Below are positions 35,199 to 44,267 of a stretch of 64,000 bases of DNA, one piece after another. The stretch is from Streptomyces sp. CBMA152. Its GTDB lineage: Bacteria > Actinomycetota > Actinomycetes > Streptomycetales > Streptomycetaceae. The stretch spans positions 62,001 to 126,000 of the forward strand of contig NZ_MECJ01000004.1 in NCBI RefSeq assembly GCF_014596475.1, in the 5' to 3' direction. Position 1 is the stretch's first letter. Each line of letters opens with the position of its first letter. Under the pieces are notes generated by a model. That model worked only from the letters and a program-made list of their open reading frames with translations, made no database searches and was not told where the DNA came from. A program made the translations under genes and the position numbers.

Positions 35199-37022
35199 TC
35201 AGCGGTACAAGGCGTCCACCTCCACCGTGTAGGCCTCCTCGATCGCGCGTCGCTTGAGTTTCAGCGACGGGGTGAGCAGACCGTGCTCCTCGGTGAACTG
35301 ATGGGCGAGGATCCGGAACGTACGGATCGACTCCGCTTGCGAGACGAGTGTGTTGGCGGCCACCACCGCGCGCCGCACCTCCATCTCCAGATCCGGGTCC
35401 CGGACCAGCTCGGAGGCGGTGAGCGACGGCTTGCCGCGCAGCGAGAGCCAGTGGTCGACGCCCTCCTGGTCGAGGGTGACCAGGGCCGCGATGTACGGGC
35501 GGTCGTTGCCGACGACGATGCACTGGGCCACCAGCGGATGCGCCCGGACCCGCTCCTCCAGGGCCACCGGCGAGACGCTCTTGCCGCCGGAGGTCACCAG
35601 GATCTCCTTCTTGCGGCCGGTGATGGTCAGATAGCCGTCCTCGTCGAGGGCGCCGATGTCGCCGGTGGCCAGCCAGCCGTCCTTGAGCACGTTCTCGGTC
35701 GCCTTGGGCTCGTTGAGGTACCCGGAGAAGATCTGGCCGCCGTGCAGCCACACCTCTCCGTCCTCGGCGATGTGCACGGTGGTGCCCGGCACCGGCTGGC
35801 CCACGGTGCCGAACCGGGTGCGCTCGGGCGGGTTGGCGGTGGCGGCGGCTGTGGACTCGGTCAGCCCGTACCCCTCGTAGATCGTGACGCCCGCGCCGGC
35901 GAAGAACAGGCCGAGCCGGCGGCCCATGCTGGAGCCGCCGGACATCGCGTGTCGCACCCGCCCGCCCATCGCCTCGCGGACCCTGCCGTACACGACCTTC
36001 TCGAAGAACTGGTGCTGCATCCGCAGCGCGGCCGACGGCCCGGGCCCCAGGCCGAACGCCTTCTGCTCCATCGCCTCCGCGTACTTCACGGCGATGTCGA
36101 CGGCCTTGTCGAACGGGCCGGTCCGCCCCTCCGCCTCGGCTTTCCTGCGGGCCGCGTTGAAGACCTTCTCGAAGATGTACGGGACCGCGAGGATGAAGGT
36201 GGGGCGCAGCGACTGGAGGTCGGGGATCAGCGCGGTCGCGGAGAGCGCGGGCTGGTGGCCGAGTTTGACCCGGCCGCGGATCGCCGCGATCTCCACCATC
36301 CGCCCGAAGACGTGCGCAAGGGGCAGGAACAGCAGGGTCGTGGCCTCGTCGCCGGGCCGGGAGTGGAAGACCGGCTCCCAGCGGGCCACCATCGTGTCCG
36401 CCTCGAACATGAAGTTGGCGTGGGTGATCACACAGCCCTTGGGGCGGCCGGTCGTGCCGGAGGTGTAGATGACGGTCGCGGTCGACTCGGGCGTCACCGC
36501 GCGCCGGTGGCGATGGACCACGTCGTCCTCGATCTGCGCGCCCAGCGCGAGGAGTTCGGGCAGCGCGCCCGCGTCCAGCTGCCACAGCCGTTTGAGGTGG
36601 GGGAGCCGGTCGATCACCGAGCCGATGGTCATGGCGTGGTCCTCGTGCTCCACCACGCACGCCGTGACCTCGGAGTCATGGAGCATCCAGAAGACCTGCT
36701 CGGCGGAGGAGGTCGGATAGATGGGCACCGGCTGGGCGCCGATGGACCACAGCGCGAAGTCGAACAGCGTCCACTCGTACCGTGTACGGGCCATGATCGC
36801 GACCCGGTCGGCGAACCGCACCCCGTCCGCGATCAGGCCCTTGGCGAGCGCGAACACCTCGTCGCGGAACTGTCCGGAGGTCACGTCCTGCCACTGGCCC
36901 GAGGCGTCCTTGCGCGCCAGCGCGACCCGGTGCGGGTCGTCCAGGGCATGGTCGTACACGACATCCGCCAGCCCGCCGACGTGAGGCGCCGTCGCCATGG
37001 GTGGGACAGTGAACTCGCGCAA
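35199..37022 (-). CDS. Long-chain fatty-acid--CoA ligase (FadD15-like)
   Basis: A 607-residue AMP-forming acyl-CoA synthetase. The P-loop-like motif is IYTSGTTGRPKGC, followed by LPLAHVFGRM, YEGYGLTES (adenine binding), and DGWLATGDIG / LTITGRKKEIL (hinge and A8). GGKSVSP precedes the catalytic lysine region near the C-terminus (LKLKRRAI). The protein activates fatty acids for lipid synthesis or degradation. A TTG start at 37022 is best: AAGGAG lies 7 bp upstream, and the resulting N-terminus (REFTVPP) resembles relatives. The ATG at 36998 has no such site. It is upstream of nothing on its strand and convergent with the chitinase gene. Confidence 0.92.
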   Translation of the reverse strand: MREFTVPPMATAPHVGGLADVVYDHALDDPHRVALARKDASGQWQDVTSGQFRDEVFALAKGLIADGVRFADRVAIMARTRYEWTLFDFALWSIGAQPVPIYPTSSAEQVFWMLHDSEVTACVVEHEDHAMTIGSVIDRLPHLKRLWQLDAGALPELLALGAQIEDDVVHRHRRAVTPESTATVIYTSGTTGRPKGCVITHANFMFEADTMVARWEPVFHSRPGDEATTLLFLPLAHVFGRMVEIAAIRGRVKLGHQPALSATALIPDLQSLRPTFILAVPYIFEKVFNAARRKAEAEGRTGPFDKAVDIAVKYAEAMEQKAFGLGPGPSAALRMQHQFFEKVVYGRVREAMGGRVRHAMSGGSSMGRRLGLFFAGAGVTIYEGYGLTESTAAATANPPERTRFGTVGQPVPGTTVHIAEDGEVWLHGGQIFSGYLNEPKATENVLKDGWLATGDIGALDEDGYLTITGRKKEILVTSGGKSVSPVALEERVRAHPLVAQCIVVGNDRPYIAALVTLDQEGVDHWLSLRGKPSLTASELVRDPDLEMEVRRAVVAANTLVSQAESIRTFRILAHQFTEEHGLLTPSLKLKRRAIEEAYTVEVDALYR

Positions 37023-37240
37023 TACCTTGCTCCTTGTGGCGCTCCGCACAGCGCCGGTGACGGTACCCCACCCGGGGTGGAGACGGGAGGGGCGTCGAGG
37101 AATGCGCGCAAGTGCGAGTGTGTCCGGTATCACCACAGGTCAACACAGGGAGCGGGCCCATGTCGGGGCCGCTCCGGCCCTTTTCTGACCCTGGGGTCAG
37201 GTTCGGGCGAGTTTTTCTCCACCGAATCTGTACGAGCTGG

Positions 37241-38725
37241 TCACGCCCGCTCTACCGGGACCGGAGCATTGGTACGGACTTGCACGGGCGGCGCCGACGG
37301 GGTGCGCACCAGGGCGAACACCGCGAGGGCGGCCACCACGGCGAGCGAGCCCGCCGCCACCGCGCCCCAGTTCAGGCCGGTCGCGAACGCGGAGTGCAGC
37401 GCCTCGTCCGGGACCCTGCCGCGCAGTGCGCCCGCCGCGCCGCCCGCGAGCGCGCGGGCCTGCTCGTCGCTGTGCAGCGAGTCGGTCATGCGGCTGGTGA
37501 CGAGGGTGCCGAACACCGCGATGCTCACCGCGTAGCCGAGCTGGCGCACCGAGTTCATCGCGCCGGTCGCCATCCCGCTGCTGCGCTGCGGCACCGAGGC
37601 GAGCGCGGCGGAGGCCAGCGCGGGACTGACCAGGCCGACGCCGATGCCGGTCACGATGAGACCGGCCACCAGGGACTTCCAGTCGGAGCCCGAGTCGAGC
37701 AGCGCCTGGCCGAACATGCCGAGGCCGATGAGCAGCAGCCCGAGGCAGAGCAGCAGCCGCTGCGAGACACCGTGCAGGAACCGCCCGCCGAGCGCCGAGG
37801 TCGCGAACGACGCGAGCGCCAGCGGCACCAGCGCCAGACCACCGGTCACCGGGCTCATCCCGAGCAGCGTCTGGAGCCAGATCGAGGTGTACGGGAGCAC
37901 ACCGAACGCCGCCGCGTTCAGGGCGACGGCCGCCACCAGGACGCCCACGAACGCCGGGCGCCGCAGCAGCGACAGATCCATCAGCGGCCGGGCCGCGCGA
38001 CGCTCGGCGACGACGAAGACGAGCAGCGCGAGCGCCGACACCGCGAAGGACACCAGCGTGCGCGTGGCTCCCCAGCCGTCGGTTCCCGCGTTGACCGCCC
38101 CGTACGTGAGCGATCCGGCGAACAGCGCGAAGAGCACCGTGCCCGCCCAGTCGATGCGGCCGCCCGCCGGGTTCTTCGACTCCGGTACCACCCGGATCGT
38201 CAGCCACACCGCGGCCGCGCTCACCGGAAGGTTGACGAAGAATATCCAGCGCCAGCCGAACCCCTCGGTGAGCAGCCCGCCCAGGATCGGGCCGAGCGCC
38301 GCCGCCGCGCCGTTGACCGCGCCCCACACACCGAGCGCGACCGAGCGGTCGCGGCCCTGGTAGGCGGCGCCGAGCAGCGGCAGCGTGGTGGCGAACATCG
38401 CGGCCGCGCCGACGCCCTGGAGCGCCCGCATGGTGATCAGTACCCCGGAGCTGTCGGCGAGGCCGCAGGCGAGCGAGGAGAGCGCGAACAGGACCGTGCC
38501 CGCCGCGTAGAACTTCCGCCGTCCGGCCACATCGGCGCCCGCGCCCGCACCGAGCAGCAGCGCGGCGAGCGCCAGCGCGTACACGTCGATCACCCACTGC
38601 AGGCTCGACAGCGAGGCGTCCAGCGAACTCGCCATGTCCGGCAGTGCCACCGTCACGATGGTGACGTCCAGGAGAAGCATGAACGTTCCCAGACAGACCG
38701 CGACCAGCGGCCCCCACTTGCGCAT
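37241..38725 (-). CDS. MFS efflux transporter, DHA2 family (14 TM)
   Basis: A 494-residue major-facilitator protein with about 14 hydrophobic segments. Motif D1 is LDVTIVTVALPDMA in TM1, and motif A follows TM2 (LLGAGAGADVAGRRKFY). ALQGVGAAAMFATTLPLL is motif B, and VNGAAAALGPILGGLLTE is motif C, the antiporter signature. It probably exports a drug or hydrophobic metabolite with proton exchange. GGAGGG lies 8 bp before the ATG at 38725. It is divergent from an AsnC-type regulator, with a palindrome between them, so the regulator is its likely controller. Confidence 0.92.
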   Translation of the reverse strand: MRKWGPLVAVCLGTFMLLLDVTIVTVALPDMASSLDASLSSLQWVIDVYALALAALLLGAGAGADVAGRRKFYAAGTVLFALSSLACGLADSSGVLITMRALQGVGAAAMFATTLPLLGAAYQGRDRSVALGVWGAVNGAAAALGPILGGLLTEGFGWRWIFFVNLPVSAAAVWLTIRVVPESKNPAGGRIDWAGTVLFALFAGSLTYGAVNAGTDGWGATRTLVSFAVSALALLVFVVAERRAARPLMDLSLLRRPAFVGVLVAAVALNAAAFGVLPYTSIWLQTLLGMSPVTGGLALVPLALASFATSALGGRFLHGVSQRLLLCLGLLLIGLGMFGQALLDSGSDWKSLVAGLIVTGIGVGLVSPALASAALASVPQRSSGMATGAMNSVRQLGYAVSIAVFGTLVTSRMTDSLHSDEQARALAGGAAGALRGRVPDEALHSAFATGLNWGAVAAGSLAVVAALAVFALVRTPSAPPVQVRTNAPVPVERA

Positions 38726-38768
38726 TTCCAGACCCTCCGACTCTTTCGTTGACGTCCCGTACGATCGG

Positions 38769-38780
38769 TTCCGTACGGAA
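38769..38780. promoter_or_regulatory. 12-bp palindrome between the MFS and AsnC-type genes
   Basis: A perfect palindrome TTCCGTACGGAA in the 114-bp divergent region, with another CGTACG-like half at 38757-38763. Placement 44 bp before the MFS start suits an operator for the adjacent Lrp/AsnC-type regulator. Confidence 0.45.
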
Positions 38781-38839
38781 GGAATTGCCACCCAATTCGT
38801 CCGTCGCGCAGGAATCCGACATCGAAAGGGCCAGGACCG

Positions 38840-39817
38840 GTGGATTCACCCGAGTTCGACGAGCTGGATCTACGGCTGGTCAACGCGCTGCAACTGGACG
38901 GCCGGGCCCCTTTCAGCCGGATCGCGGCCGTGCTCGGCGTCTCCGACCAGACCGTGGCCCGCCGCTACCGGCGGCTGTACGCCGAGGGCGAGCTGCGGGT
39001 CGTCGCGGTCCGCGACCTCGAACGGTTCGGCCACGACCACTGGATGCTGCGATTGCGCTGCACCCCGGACGCGTCCGTCTCCATCGCCACGGCGCTGGCG
39101 CGGCGCCCCGACACCAAGTGGATCGGGCTCACCTCCGGCGGCACCGAAGTGGTCTGCACGACCGAGTCCCGCAGGCCCGAGGACCATGAGGCGCTGCTGC
39201 TCGGCAAGCTGCCGCGGACCCCGAGCATCGTCGAGATCGGCGCCCACCAGCTGCTCCACACCTTCTACGGCGGCCCGCTCGGCTGGTTCGCCAAGGGCCC
39301 GGCACTGACGGCCGAGGAGAGCGCGGCGCTGCGGCCCGCGCCCGTGGAACCGGCCGAGGGGCCGCCCGAGCCACTCCGGCTCGACGCGGCGGACGAGGCG
39401 CTGATCGCGGCCCTGGAGCAGAACGGCCGCGCGGGCTACCCCGAGCTCCAGAAGGCCACCGGCCGCTCCGAGTCGGCCGTCAAGCGCCGCCTTGACCAAC
39501 TGCTGCGCTCCGGCGCCCTGTTCATCGACGTCGAGTTCGACTCGGTCCGGTTCGGCTACCGCAGCAAGGCGATGCTGTGGATCACGGTCGCTCCCTCGGC
39601 GCTCGCCTCGGTGGGCGCGGCCCTCGCCTCCCACTCCGAGATCCCCTTCGCCGCCGCGACCTCGGGTCCCTCCAACATCGTCGCCGTCGTCATCTGCCGC
39701 GAACCCGCCGAGCTCTACACGTATCTCAGCGAGAAGCTCGGCACCCTGGAGGGCGTCCAGCACGTCGAGACCTCGCCACTGCTGCGCCAGGTCAAGCGGC
39801 TGACGTACGCGGGCTGA
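38840..39817 (+). CDS. Lrp/AsnC-family regulator with two tandem units
   Basis: A 325-residue protein, about twice the normal AsnC length. The first unit has a winged helix at about 7-50 (LDLRLVNALQLDGRAPFSRIAAVLGV) and an effector domain to ~150. A second winged helix begins near 182 (LDAADEALIAALEQNGRAGYPELQKATGR), followed by a RAM-like ligand domain to the end. This internal duplication is known for a group of actinomycete AsnC-type proteins. The start is GTG 38840 with GAAAGG upstream. It is divergent from the MFS exporter and probably senses the exported compound or a related amino acid; this last point is inference. Confidence 0.88.
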   Translation: MDSPEFDELDLRLVNALQLDGRAPFSRIAAVLGVSDQTVARRYRRLYAEGELRVVAVRDLERFGHDHWMLRLRCTPDASVSIATALARRPDTKWIGLTSGGTEVVCTTESRRPEDHEALLLGKLPRTPSIVEIGAHQLLHTFYGGPLGWFAKGPALTAEESAALRPAPVEPAEGPPEPLRLDAADEALIAALEQNGRAGYPELQKATGRSESAVKRRLDQLLRSGALFIDVEFDSVRFGYRSKAMLWITVAPSALASVGAALASHSEIPFAAATSGPSNIVAVVICREPAELYTYLSEKLGTLEGVQHVETSPLLRQVKRLTYAG

Positions 39818-40661
39818 CCCCGCCCGCCAGGATCGCCGCCGCCAGCGCGTCCGCCGCTTCCTGCGCCTGCGGGCGCCGCCTGCCGTGCAGCAGCACGAAG
39901 TCCACCCCGCCGAGCTCCGGCAGCCCCGACCTCGGCGGCAGCGGCGCCAGACCCGGCGGGACCAGGCCGCGTGTGTGGGCCATGACGCCGAGCCCCGCGC
40001 GGGCCGCCGCGACGAGTCCGCTGAGGCTGCCGCTCGTACAGGCGATGCGCCAGGCGCGACCGTGCTCCTCCAGGACCTCAAGGGCGCGGGCCCGGGTGAT
40101 GCCCGGCGGCGGGAAGAGGATCAGCGGCACCGGACGGTCGGGGTCCAGGCGCAGCCCGGGCGCGCCGATCCAGCACAGCGTGTCCTGCCAGACCAGTTCG
40201 CCGTGGGTGTCGCCCGGGCGGCGCTTGGCCAGGACGAGGTCGAGGCGGCCCGCCTCCAGGCGGCGGTGCAGGGTGCCGGAGAGCTCGACCGTCAGCTCCA
40301 GGTCGACCTCCGGGTGCTCGCGGCGGAACGCCTCCAGGATCTCGGGGAGCCGGGTGAGCACGAAGTCCTCGGACGCGCCGAACCGCAGTCGGCCGCGCAG
40401 CCGGGTGCCGGTGAAGTAGGCGGCCGCCCGCTCGTGGGCGGCCAGGATCGTCCGGGCGAAGCCGAGCATCGCCTCGCCGTCCTCGGTCAGCCGCACGCTG
40501 TGGGTGTCCCGGCTGAACAGCGGCCGCCCGGTCGCGTCCTCCAGACGCCGTACGTGCTGGCTGACGGTGGACTGGCGCAGCCCGAGCCGCCGCGCGGCCT
40601 GCGTGAAGCTCAGGGTCTGCGCGACGGCCAGAAAGGTCCGCAGCTGCTGGGGCTCATACAC
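39792..40661 (-). CDS. LysR-family transcriptional regulator
   Basis: A 289-residue LysR regulator. The N-terminal HTH is at about 5-62: LRTFLAVAQTLSFTQAARRLGL, then QSTVSQHVRRLED. The effector domain starts near RGRLRFGASEDFV. The GTG at 40661 (MYEPQQL) is taken as start, although no convincing RBS lies upstream, so a leaderless transcript is possible; a TTG at 40667 is alternative. It is divergent from an SBF-type transporter gene, which is its likely target. Its stop overlaps the end of the convergent AsnC-type gene by 26 bp. Confidence 0.88.
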   Translation of the reverse strand: MYEPQQLRTFLAVAQTLSFTQAARRLGLRQSTVSQHVRRLEDATGRPLFSRDTHSVRLTEDGEAMLGFARTILAAHERAAAYFTGTRLRGRLRFGASEDFVLTRLPEILEAFRREHPEVDLELTVELSGTLHRRLEAGRLDLVLAKRRPGDTHGELVWQDTLCWIGAPGLRLDPDRPVPLILFPPPGITRARALEVLEEHGRAWRIACTSGSLSGLVAAARAGLGVMAHTRGLVPPGLAPLPPRSGLPELGGVDFVLLHGRRRPQAQEAADALAAAILAGGVSPRTSAA

Positions 40662-40830
40662 GTACAAGACGTTATCGCGGAACGTGATGACAGTCAGAGT
40701 GGTGTACGGGATTCCCGATTGCCCCGGGGAGATGAATGATCGAGAGGTCACGATCCGACCGCACGCCGCACGCCGCACGCCGTACGCATCACGCCCTGAG
40801 CCGACACTCGGCCCGACCCGAAGTGGAGCC

Positions 40831-41850
40831 ATGAACCGCCGCATCCCGCAGTTGCCGTCCTGGCTGCCGATCGATCCGTTCATCCTGACGCTGATCGCCA
40901 CCGTGGCCCTGGCGGCGCTGCTGCCCGTCTCCGGCGGGGCCGCACATGTGGCGAGCGGCGCCTCCACCGGGGCGGTCTCGCTGCTCTTCTTCCTGTACGG
41001 GGCCCGGCTCTCCACCCGGGAGGCGATGGACGGCCTGCGCCACTGGCGGCTCCATGTGACCGTACTGGCCTGTACGTTCGTGCTCTTCCCGCTGCTCGGG
41101 CTCGCCGCGCGCGGGCTGGTGCCGGGGGTGCTGACCCCGGACCTCTACCACGGGTTCCTGTTCCTGTGCCTGGTCCCGTCGACCATCCAGTCGTCGATCG
41201 CCTTCACCTCGATCGCGGGCGGAAACGTGCCCGCCGCGATCTGCGCCGGATCCTTCTCCAGCCTCGCCGGGATCTTCGTGACCCCGCTGCTCGCGGCGCT
41301 GCTCCTTGGCGGCAGCGGGGGCGGCGTCTCGGCCGACTCGATGGTGAAGATCGCGCTCCAGCTGCTCGTGCCGTTCGTGGCGGGCCAGCTGCTGCGCCCG
41401 TGGGTGGGTGGTTTTCTCACCCGGCACAAGAAGGTCCTGGGCCTGGTGGACCGGGGCTCGATCCTGCTCGTCGTCTACACCGCGTTCAGCGAGGGCATGG
41501 TCCGGGGCATCTGGCACCAGGTGAGCCCGGCCCGCCTGGGCGCGCTGCTCCTCGCCGAGGCGGTGCTGCTCGCCGTGATGCTGGCGGCCAGCTGGTACGG
41601 GGCGAAGCGGCTCGGCTTCGAGCGGGGCGACCGGATCGCGATCCAGTTCGCCGGTTCGAAGAAGAGCCTGGCGTCGGGGCTGCCCATGGCCAGCGTCCTG
41701 TTCGGCGCCCAGGCCTCGCTCGCGGTGCTGCCGCTGATGCTCTTCCATCAGATGCAGCTGATGGTGTGCGCGGTCCTCGCGAAGCGGCGCGCGGCCGAGC
41801 GGACCGCGCAACCGGTGCGCCCCGCGCCGGTCCTCGCGCCCCGCCGCTGA
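40831..41850 (+). CDS. SBF-like (bile acid:sodium symporter family) transporter
   Basis: A 339-residue membrane protein with about 9-10 hydrophobic segments, of the SBF-like group (PF13593, YfeH-type). The core signature is VPSTIQSSIAFTSIAGGN in the first crossing helix and FAGSKKSLASGLPMA in the second, both near the sodium sites. The substrate is unknown; family members move organic anions. GGAG lies directly before the ATG at 40831. Expression is probably controlled by the divergent LysR regulator. The gene is convergent with the quinone reductase (4-bp gap). Confidence 0.88.
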   Translation: MNRRIPQLPSWLPIDPFILTLIATVALAALLPVSGGAAHVASGASTGAVSLLFFLYGARLSTREAMDGLRHWRLHVTVLACTFVLFPLLGLAARGLVPGVLTPDLYHGFLFLCLVPSTIQSSIAFTSIAGGNVPAAICAGSFSSLAGIFVTPLLAALLLGGSGGGVSADSMVKIALQLLVPFVAGQLLRPWVGGFLTRHKKVLGLVDRGSILLVVYTAFSEGMVRGIWHQVSPARLGALLLAEAVLLAVMLAASWYGAKRLGFERGDRIAIQFAGSKKSLASGLPMASVLFGAQASLAVLPLMLFHQMQLMVCAVLAKRRAAERTAQPVRPAPVLAPRR

Positions 41851-41854
41851 CCGG

Positions 41855-42787
41855 TCACGCCGTGCCGGTGACGAGCACCACCTTGCCCAAGTTCCGCCGG
41901 GAGTCGATGAGTTCATGCGCCCGGGCGGCCTCCTCCAGCGGCAGCTCGGCGTGGACGGCCGCGCGGATCGTGCCCGCGCGGTGCAGGGCCCACAGCTCGT
42001 CGCGCCATGTGGCGTACAACTCGGGCTGGTTGCGGGCGATCAGCGCCATCTGGAACCCGATGACCGACTTGGCGCCGACCAGCAGGTCATAGGCCGCGAC
42101 CGTGCCGCCGCCCGAGCTGAAGGCGACCAGCCGGCCGCCGGGCGCGAGTGCTTTCACCGCAGGGGTGAGAAGGTCGCCGCCGACGCCGTCGAGGACGATG
42201 TCGACCGGCTCGCCCCAGGACTCGTCGCCGTACACCACGACTTCGTCGGCGCCCATCTGCCGTACGAAGTCCGCCTTGTCGGCGGAGCTCACGGCGGCGA
42301 CGACCCGGCGTGCGCCGCCCGCCTTCGCCAGCTGGAGCGCGATCTGGCCGACCGCGCTCGCCGCCGCCGTCACCAGGACGGACTCGCCCGGCCGCGGCCG
42401 CGCCGCCTCGTACGCACCCCGCGCCACCAGCCCGCTGCGCACCAGCGCGACCGCTTCGACGGCGGACGCGTGGTCCGGGATGTGCGAGGCCATGGACTCG
42501 TGGAGGACGGCGATGTCGGCGTACCCGTGCGAGAAGCAGAGGCCGGTCACCCGGTCGCCGGGGGTGAAGGCGGTGACGCCCTCGCCGACCGCCGTCACCG
42601 TCCCGGCGAGCTCGCCGCCGAGCGGGACGGGCGCGCTGCCCTCGCGGACCTTGCGGACGACGGGCAGGGTGACGCCGACGGCGTCGACACGGACGAGGAG
42701 TTCGCCGGGGCCGGGCGCGGGGGCCGCGACATCCTCGACGAACAGGACCTCGGGACCGCCGTTGACCTCGAAGCGAACACGACGCAT
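41855..42787 (-). CDS. Zinc-independent quinone oxidoreductase-like MDR protein
   Basis: A 310-residue medium-chain dehydrogenase/reductase. The GroES-like domain occupies about 1-125 (GELLVRVDAVGVTLPVV, GGELAGTVTAVGEGV). The NADPH-binding motif is VLVTAAASAVGQIALQLAKAGG. It lacks the cysteine cluster and catalytic zinc ligands of alcohol dehydrogenases, as in QOR-type enzymes. It should reduce quinones or enones. GAGGG is just upstream of the ATG. It is divergent from a MarR regulator with two operator-like repeats between, a standard pattern for stress-induced quinone reductases. Confidence 0.92.
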   Translation of the reverse strand: MRRVRFEVNGGPEVLFVEDVAAPAPGPGELLVRVDAVGVTLPVVRKVREGSAPVPLGGELAGTVTAVGEGVTAFTPGDRVTGLCFSHGYADIAVLHESMASHIPDHASAVEAVALVRSGLVARGAYEAARPRPGESVLVTAAASAVGQIALQLAKAGGARRVVAAVSSADKADFVRQMGADEVVVYGDESWGEPVDIVLDGVGGDLLTPAVKALAPGGRLVAFSSGGGTVAAYDLLVGAKSVIGFQMALIARNQPELYATWRDELWALHRAGTIRAAVHAELPLEEAARAHELIDSRRNLGKVVLVTGTA

Positions 42788-42815
42788 GGACCCTCCCAGG
42801 GTGGATGGAGAACTC

Positions 42816-42861
42816 GTTGGGAGTCCCAACGGTATACGCGAAGTCGTTGGGAAGTCCAATG
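42816..42861. promoter_or_regulatory. Two related inverted repeats, candidate MarR operators
   Basis: The first site, 42816-42830, is a perfect palindrome GTTGGGA-G-TCCCAAC. The second, at 42846-42860, starts with the same GTTGGGA and ends TCCAAT (11 of 15 positions identical). Their starts are exactly 30 bp apart, about three helical turns. Both lie between the quinone reductase and MarR starts (97 bp), so one or two regulator dimers would cover both promoters. Confidence 0.75.
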
Positions 42862-42883
42862 GTTTCTGGGTAAGGTCGGCACC

Positions 42884-43351
42884 GTGACCCGACGTGCTGA
42901 CTCCGCCGAAACCGACTCGCTCCCCGCGCTCCAGCGCATCCAGACCCTGCCGAGCTGGCTGCTCGGCCGCGTCGCCACCCGGGGCCGCGCCCTGGTCGCC
43001 GATGCCATCGCCGTCGAGGGCGCCAAGATGTGGCACCACGCGGTGCTCGCCGCCGTCTGCGAGTACGGGCCCATCGCGCAGGCCGAGCTCGGGCGGCGGA
43101 TCTCGCTCGACCCCAAGGACCTGGTCGGCTTCCTCAACGACCTTCAGGCCGAGGGATACGTGATGCGTAAGCCGGACCCGGACGACCGCCGCAAGAACGC
43201 GGTGTCGGTGACGAAGGCGGGGGAGCGGATGCTGGCGCGGTGCGCGGCGGCGGCGGACCGGGCCAACGAGGAACTGCTCGCGCCGTTGAGCGCGGCCGAG
43301 CGCAAGCAACTGATGGAGCTGTTGCGCAGGATCGGCGGTACGGAGGTCTAG
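42884..43351 (+). CDS. MarR-family transcriptional regulator
   Basis: A 155-residue winged-helix regulator. The fold is visible as MWHHAVLAAVCEYGPIAQAELGRRI (helices 2-3), DPKDLVGFLNDLQAEGYVMRKPDPDDRRKNAVSVT is the recognition helix and wing, written here in the usual MarR order with the DDRR wing. The GTG at 42884 is the start; AAGG lies about 10 bp before. It probably represses itself and the divergent quinone reductase through the two repeats at 42816-42861, releasing on binding a phenolic or quinone ligand or on cysteine oxidation. Confidence 0.9.
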   Translation: MTRRADSAETDSLPALQRIQTLPSWLLGRVATRGRALVADAIAVEGAKMWHHAVLAAVCEYGPIAQAELGRRISLDPKDLVGFLNDLQAEGYVMRKPDPDDRRKNAVSVTKAGERMLARCAAAADRANEELLAPLSAAERKQLMELLRRIGGTEV

Positions 43352-43418
43352 GGCCGCTACCGGCGACAGGGGCGCACCCCGCCGGTCAGGCCCAGTAACC
43401 GTGCCGCGCGCGGGCCCG

Positions 43419-44267
43419 TCAGTCCTGTGCGGCCGGCTCCGACAGGGCCACGCGGTGCTCGCCCGCGTACACGTTCATGGACGCGCCCCGTAGGAAGCCG
43501 ACCAGCGTCAGACCGCTCTCGGCGGCCAGGTCGACCGCGAGCGAGGAGGGCGCCGAGACCGCCGCGAGCACCGGGATCCCGGCCATGACCGCCTTCTGGG
43601 CCAGTTCGAACGAGGCCCGGCCCGACACCAGCAGGATCGCCCGCGACAGCGGCAGTCCCCCGGCCTGCACGGCGCGTCCCACCAGCTTGTCCACCGCGTT
43701 GTGGCGGCCGACGTCCTCGCGGATGTCGAGCAGTTCGCCCTCGTCCGAGAAGAGCGCGGCCGCGTGCAGCCCGCCGGTCCGCTCGAAGACCCGCTGCGAG
43801 GCCCGCAGCCGCTCGGGCAGGCTCGCCAGGAGCTCGGGCGTGACACGGACCGGGGGAGTGTCGGCGATCGGGAAGCGCGCGTGGGTGCGGACGGCGTCGA
43901 GGCTGGCCTTGCCGCACAGTCCGCACGACGACGTCGTGTAGACGTTGCGCTCCAGGGTGATGTCGGGGACCTCGACGCCCGGCGCGAGCTGGACGTCCAC
44001 CACGTTGTACGTGTTGACGCCCTCCGCCGTCGCCCCCGCGCAGTAGACGATCGACCGTATGTCGTCGGCGGCCGCGACCACGCCCTCGCTGACCAGGAAC
44101 CCGGCCGCGAGCGCGAAGTCGTCGCCCGGGGTGCGCATGGTGATGGCGAGCGGTTTGCCGTTCAGCCGGATCTCCAGTGGCTCCTCGGCCACCAGCGTGT
44201 CCGGCCGGGCGGAGACCGCGCCGTCCCGGATGCGGATGACGCGGCGGCTCTCGGTGACCCGTCCCAT
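43419..44267 (-). CDS. fdhD: Formate dehydrogenase accessory sulfurtransferase FdhD
   Basis: A 282-residue FdhD protein. It passes sulfur from the cysteine desulfurase to the molybdenum cofactor of formate dehydrogenase. Cys115 and Cys118 form the CGLCG catalytic loop. EDVGRHNAVDKLVG (nucleotide/cofactor site), LVSGRASFELAQKA and AVSAPSSLAVDLA are family blocks. The ATG at 44267 follows directly on a broken formate dehydrogenase fragment on the same strand. A molybdenum enzyme is still needed to explain it; the only intact one in the window is the sulfite-oxidase-type enzyme, which does not use FdhD, so a formate dehydrogenase must exist elsewhere or fdhD is a relic. Confidence 0.95.
   Translation of the reverse strand: MGRVTESRRVIRIRDGAVSARPDTLVAEEPLEIRLNGKPLAITMRTPGDDFALAAGFLVSEGVVAAADDIRSIVYCAGATAEGVNTYNVVDVQLAPGVEVPDITLERNVYTTSSCGLCGKASLDAVRTHARFPIADTPPVRVTPELLASLPERLRASQRVFERTGGLHAAALFSDEGELLDIREDVGRHNAVDKLVGRAVQAGGLPLSRAILLVSGRASFELAQKAVMAGIPVLAAVSAPSSLAVDLAAESGLTLVGFLRGASMNVYAGEHRVALSEPAAQD

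Noticed and set aside
43357..44267. Extension of the formate dehydrogenase fragment frame through fdhD
   Set aside because: Similarity ends at HVQNR. The rest is Arg/Gly-rich sequence in the wrong frame of fdhD, open only because of GC bias.
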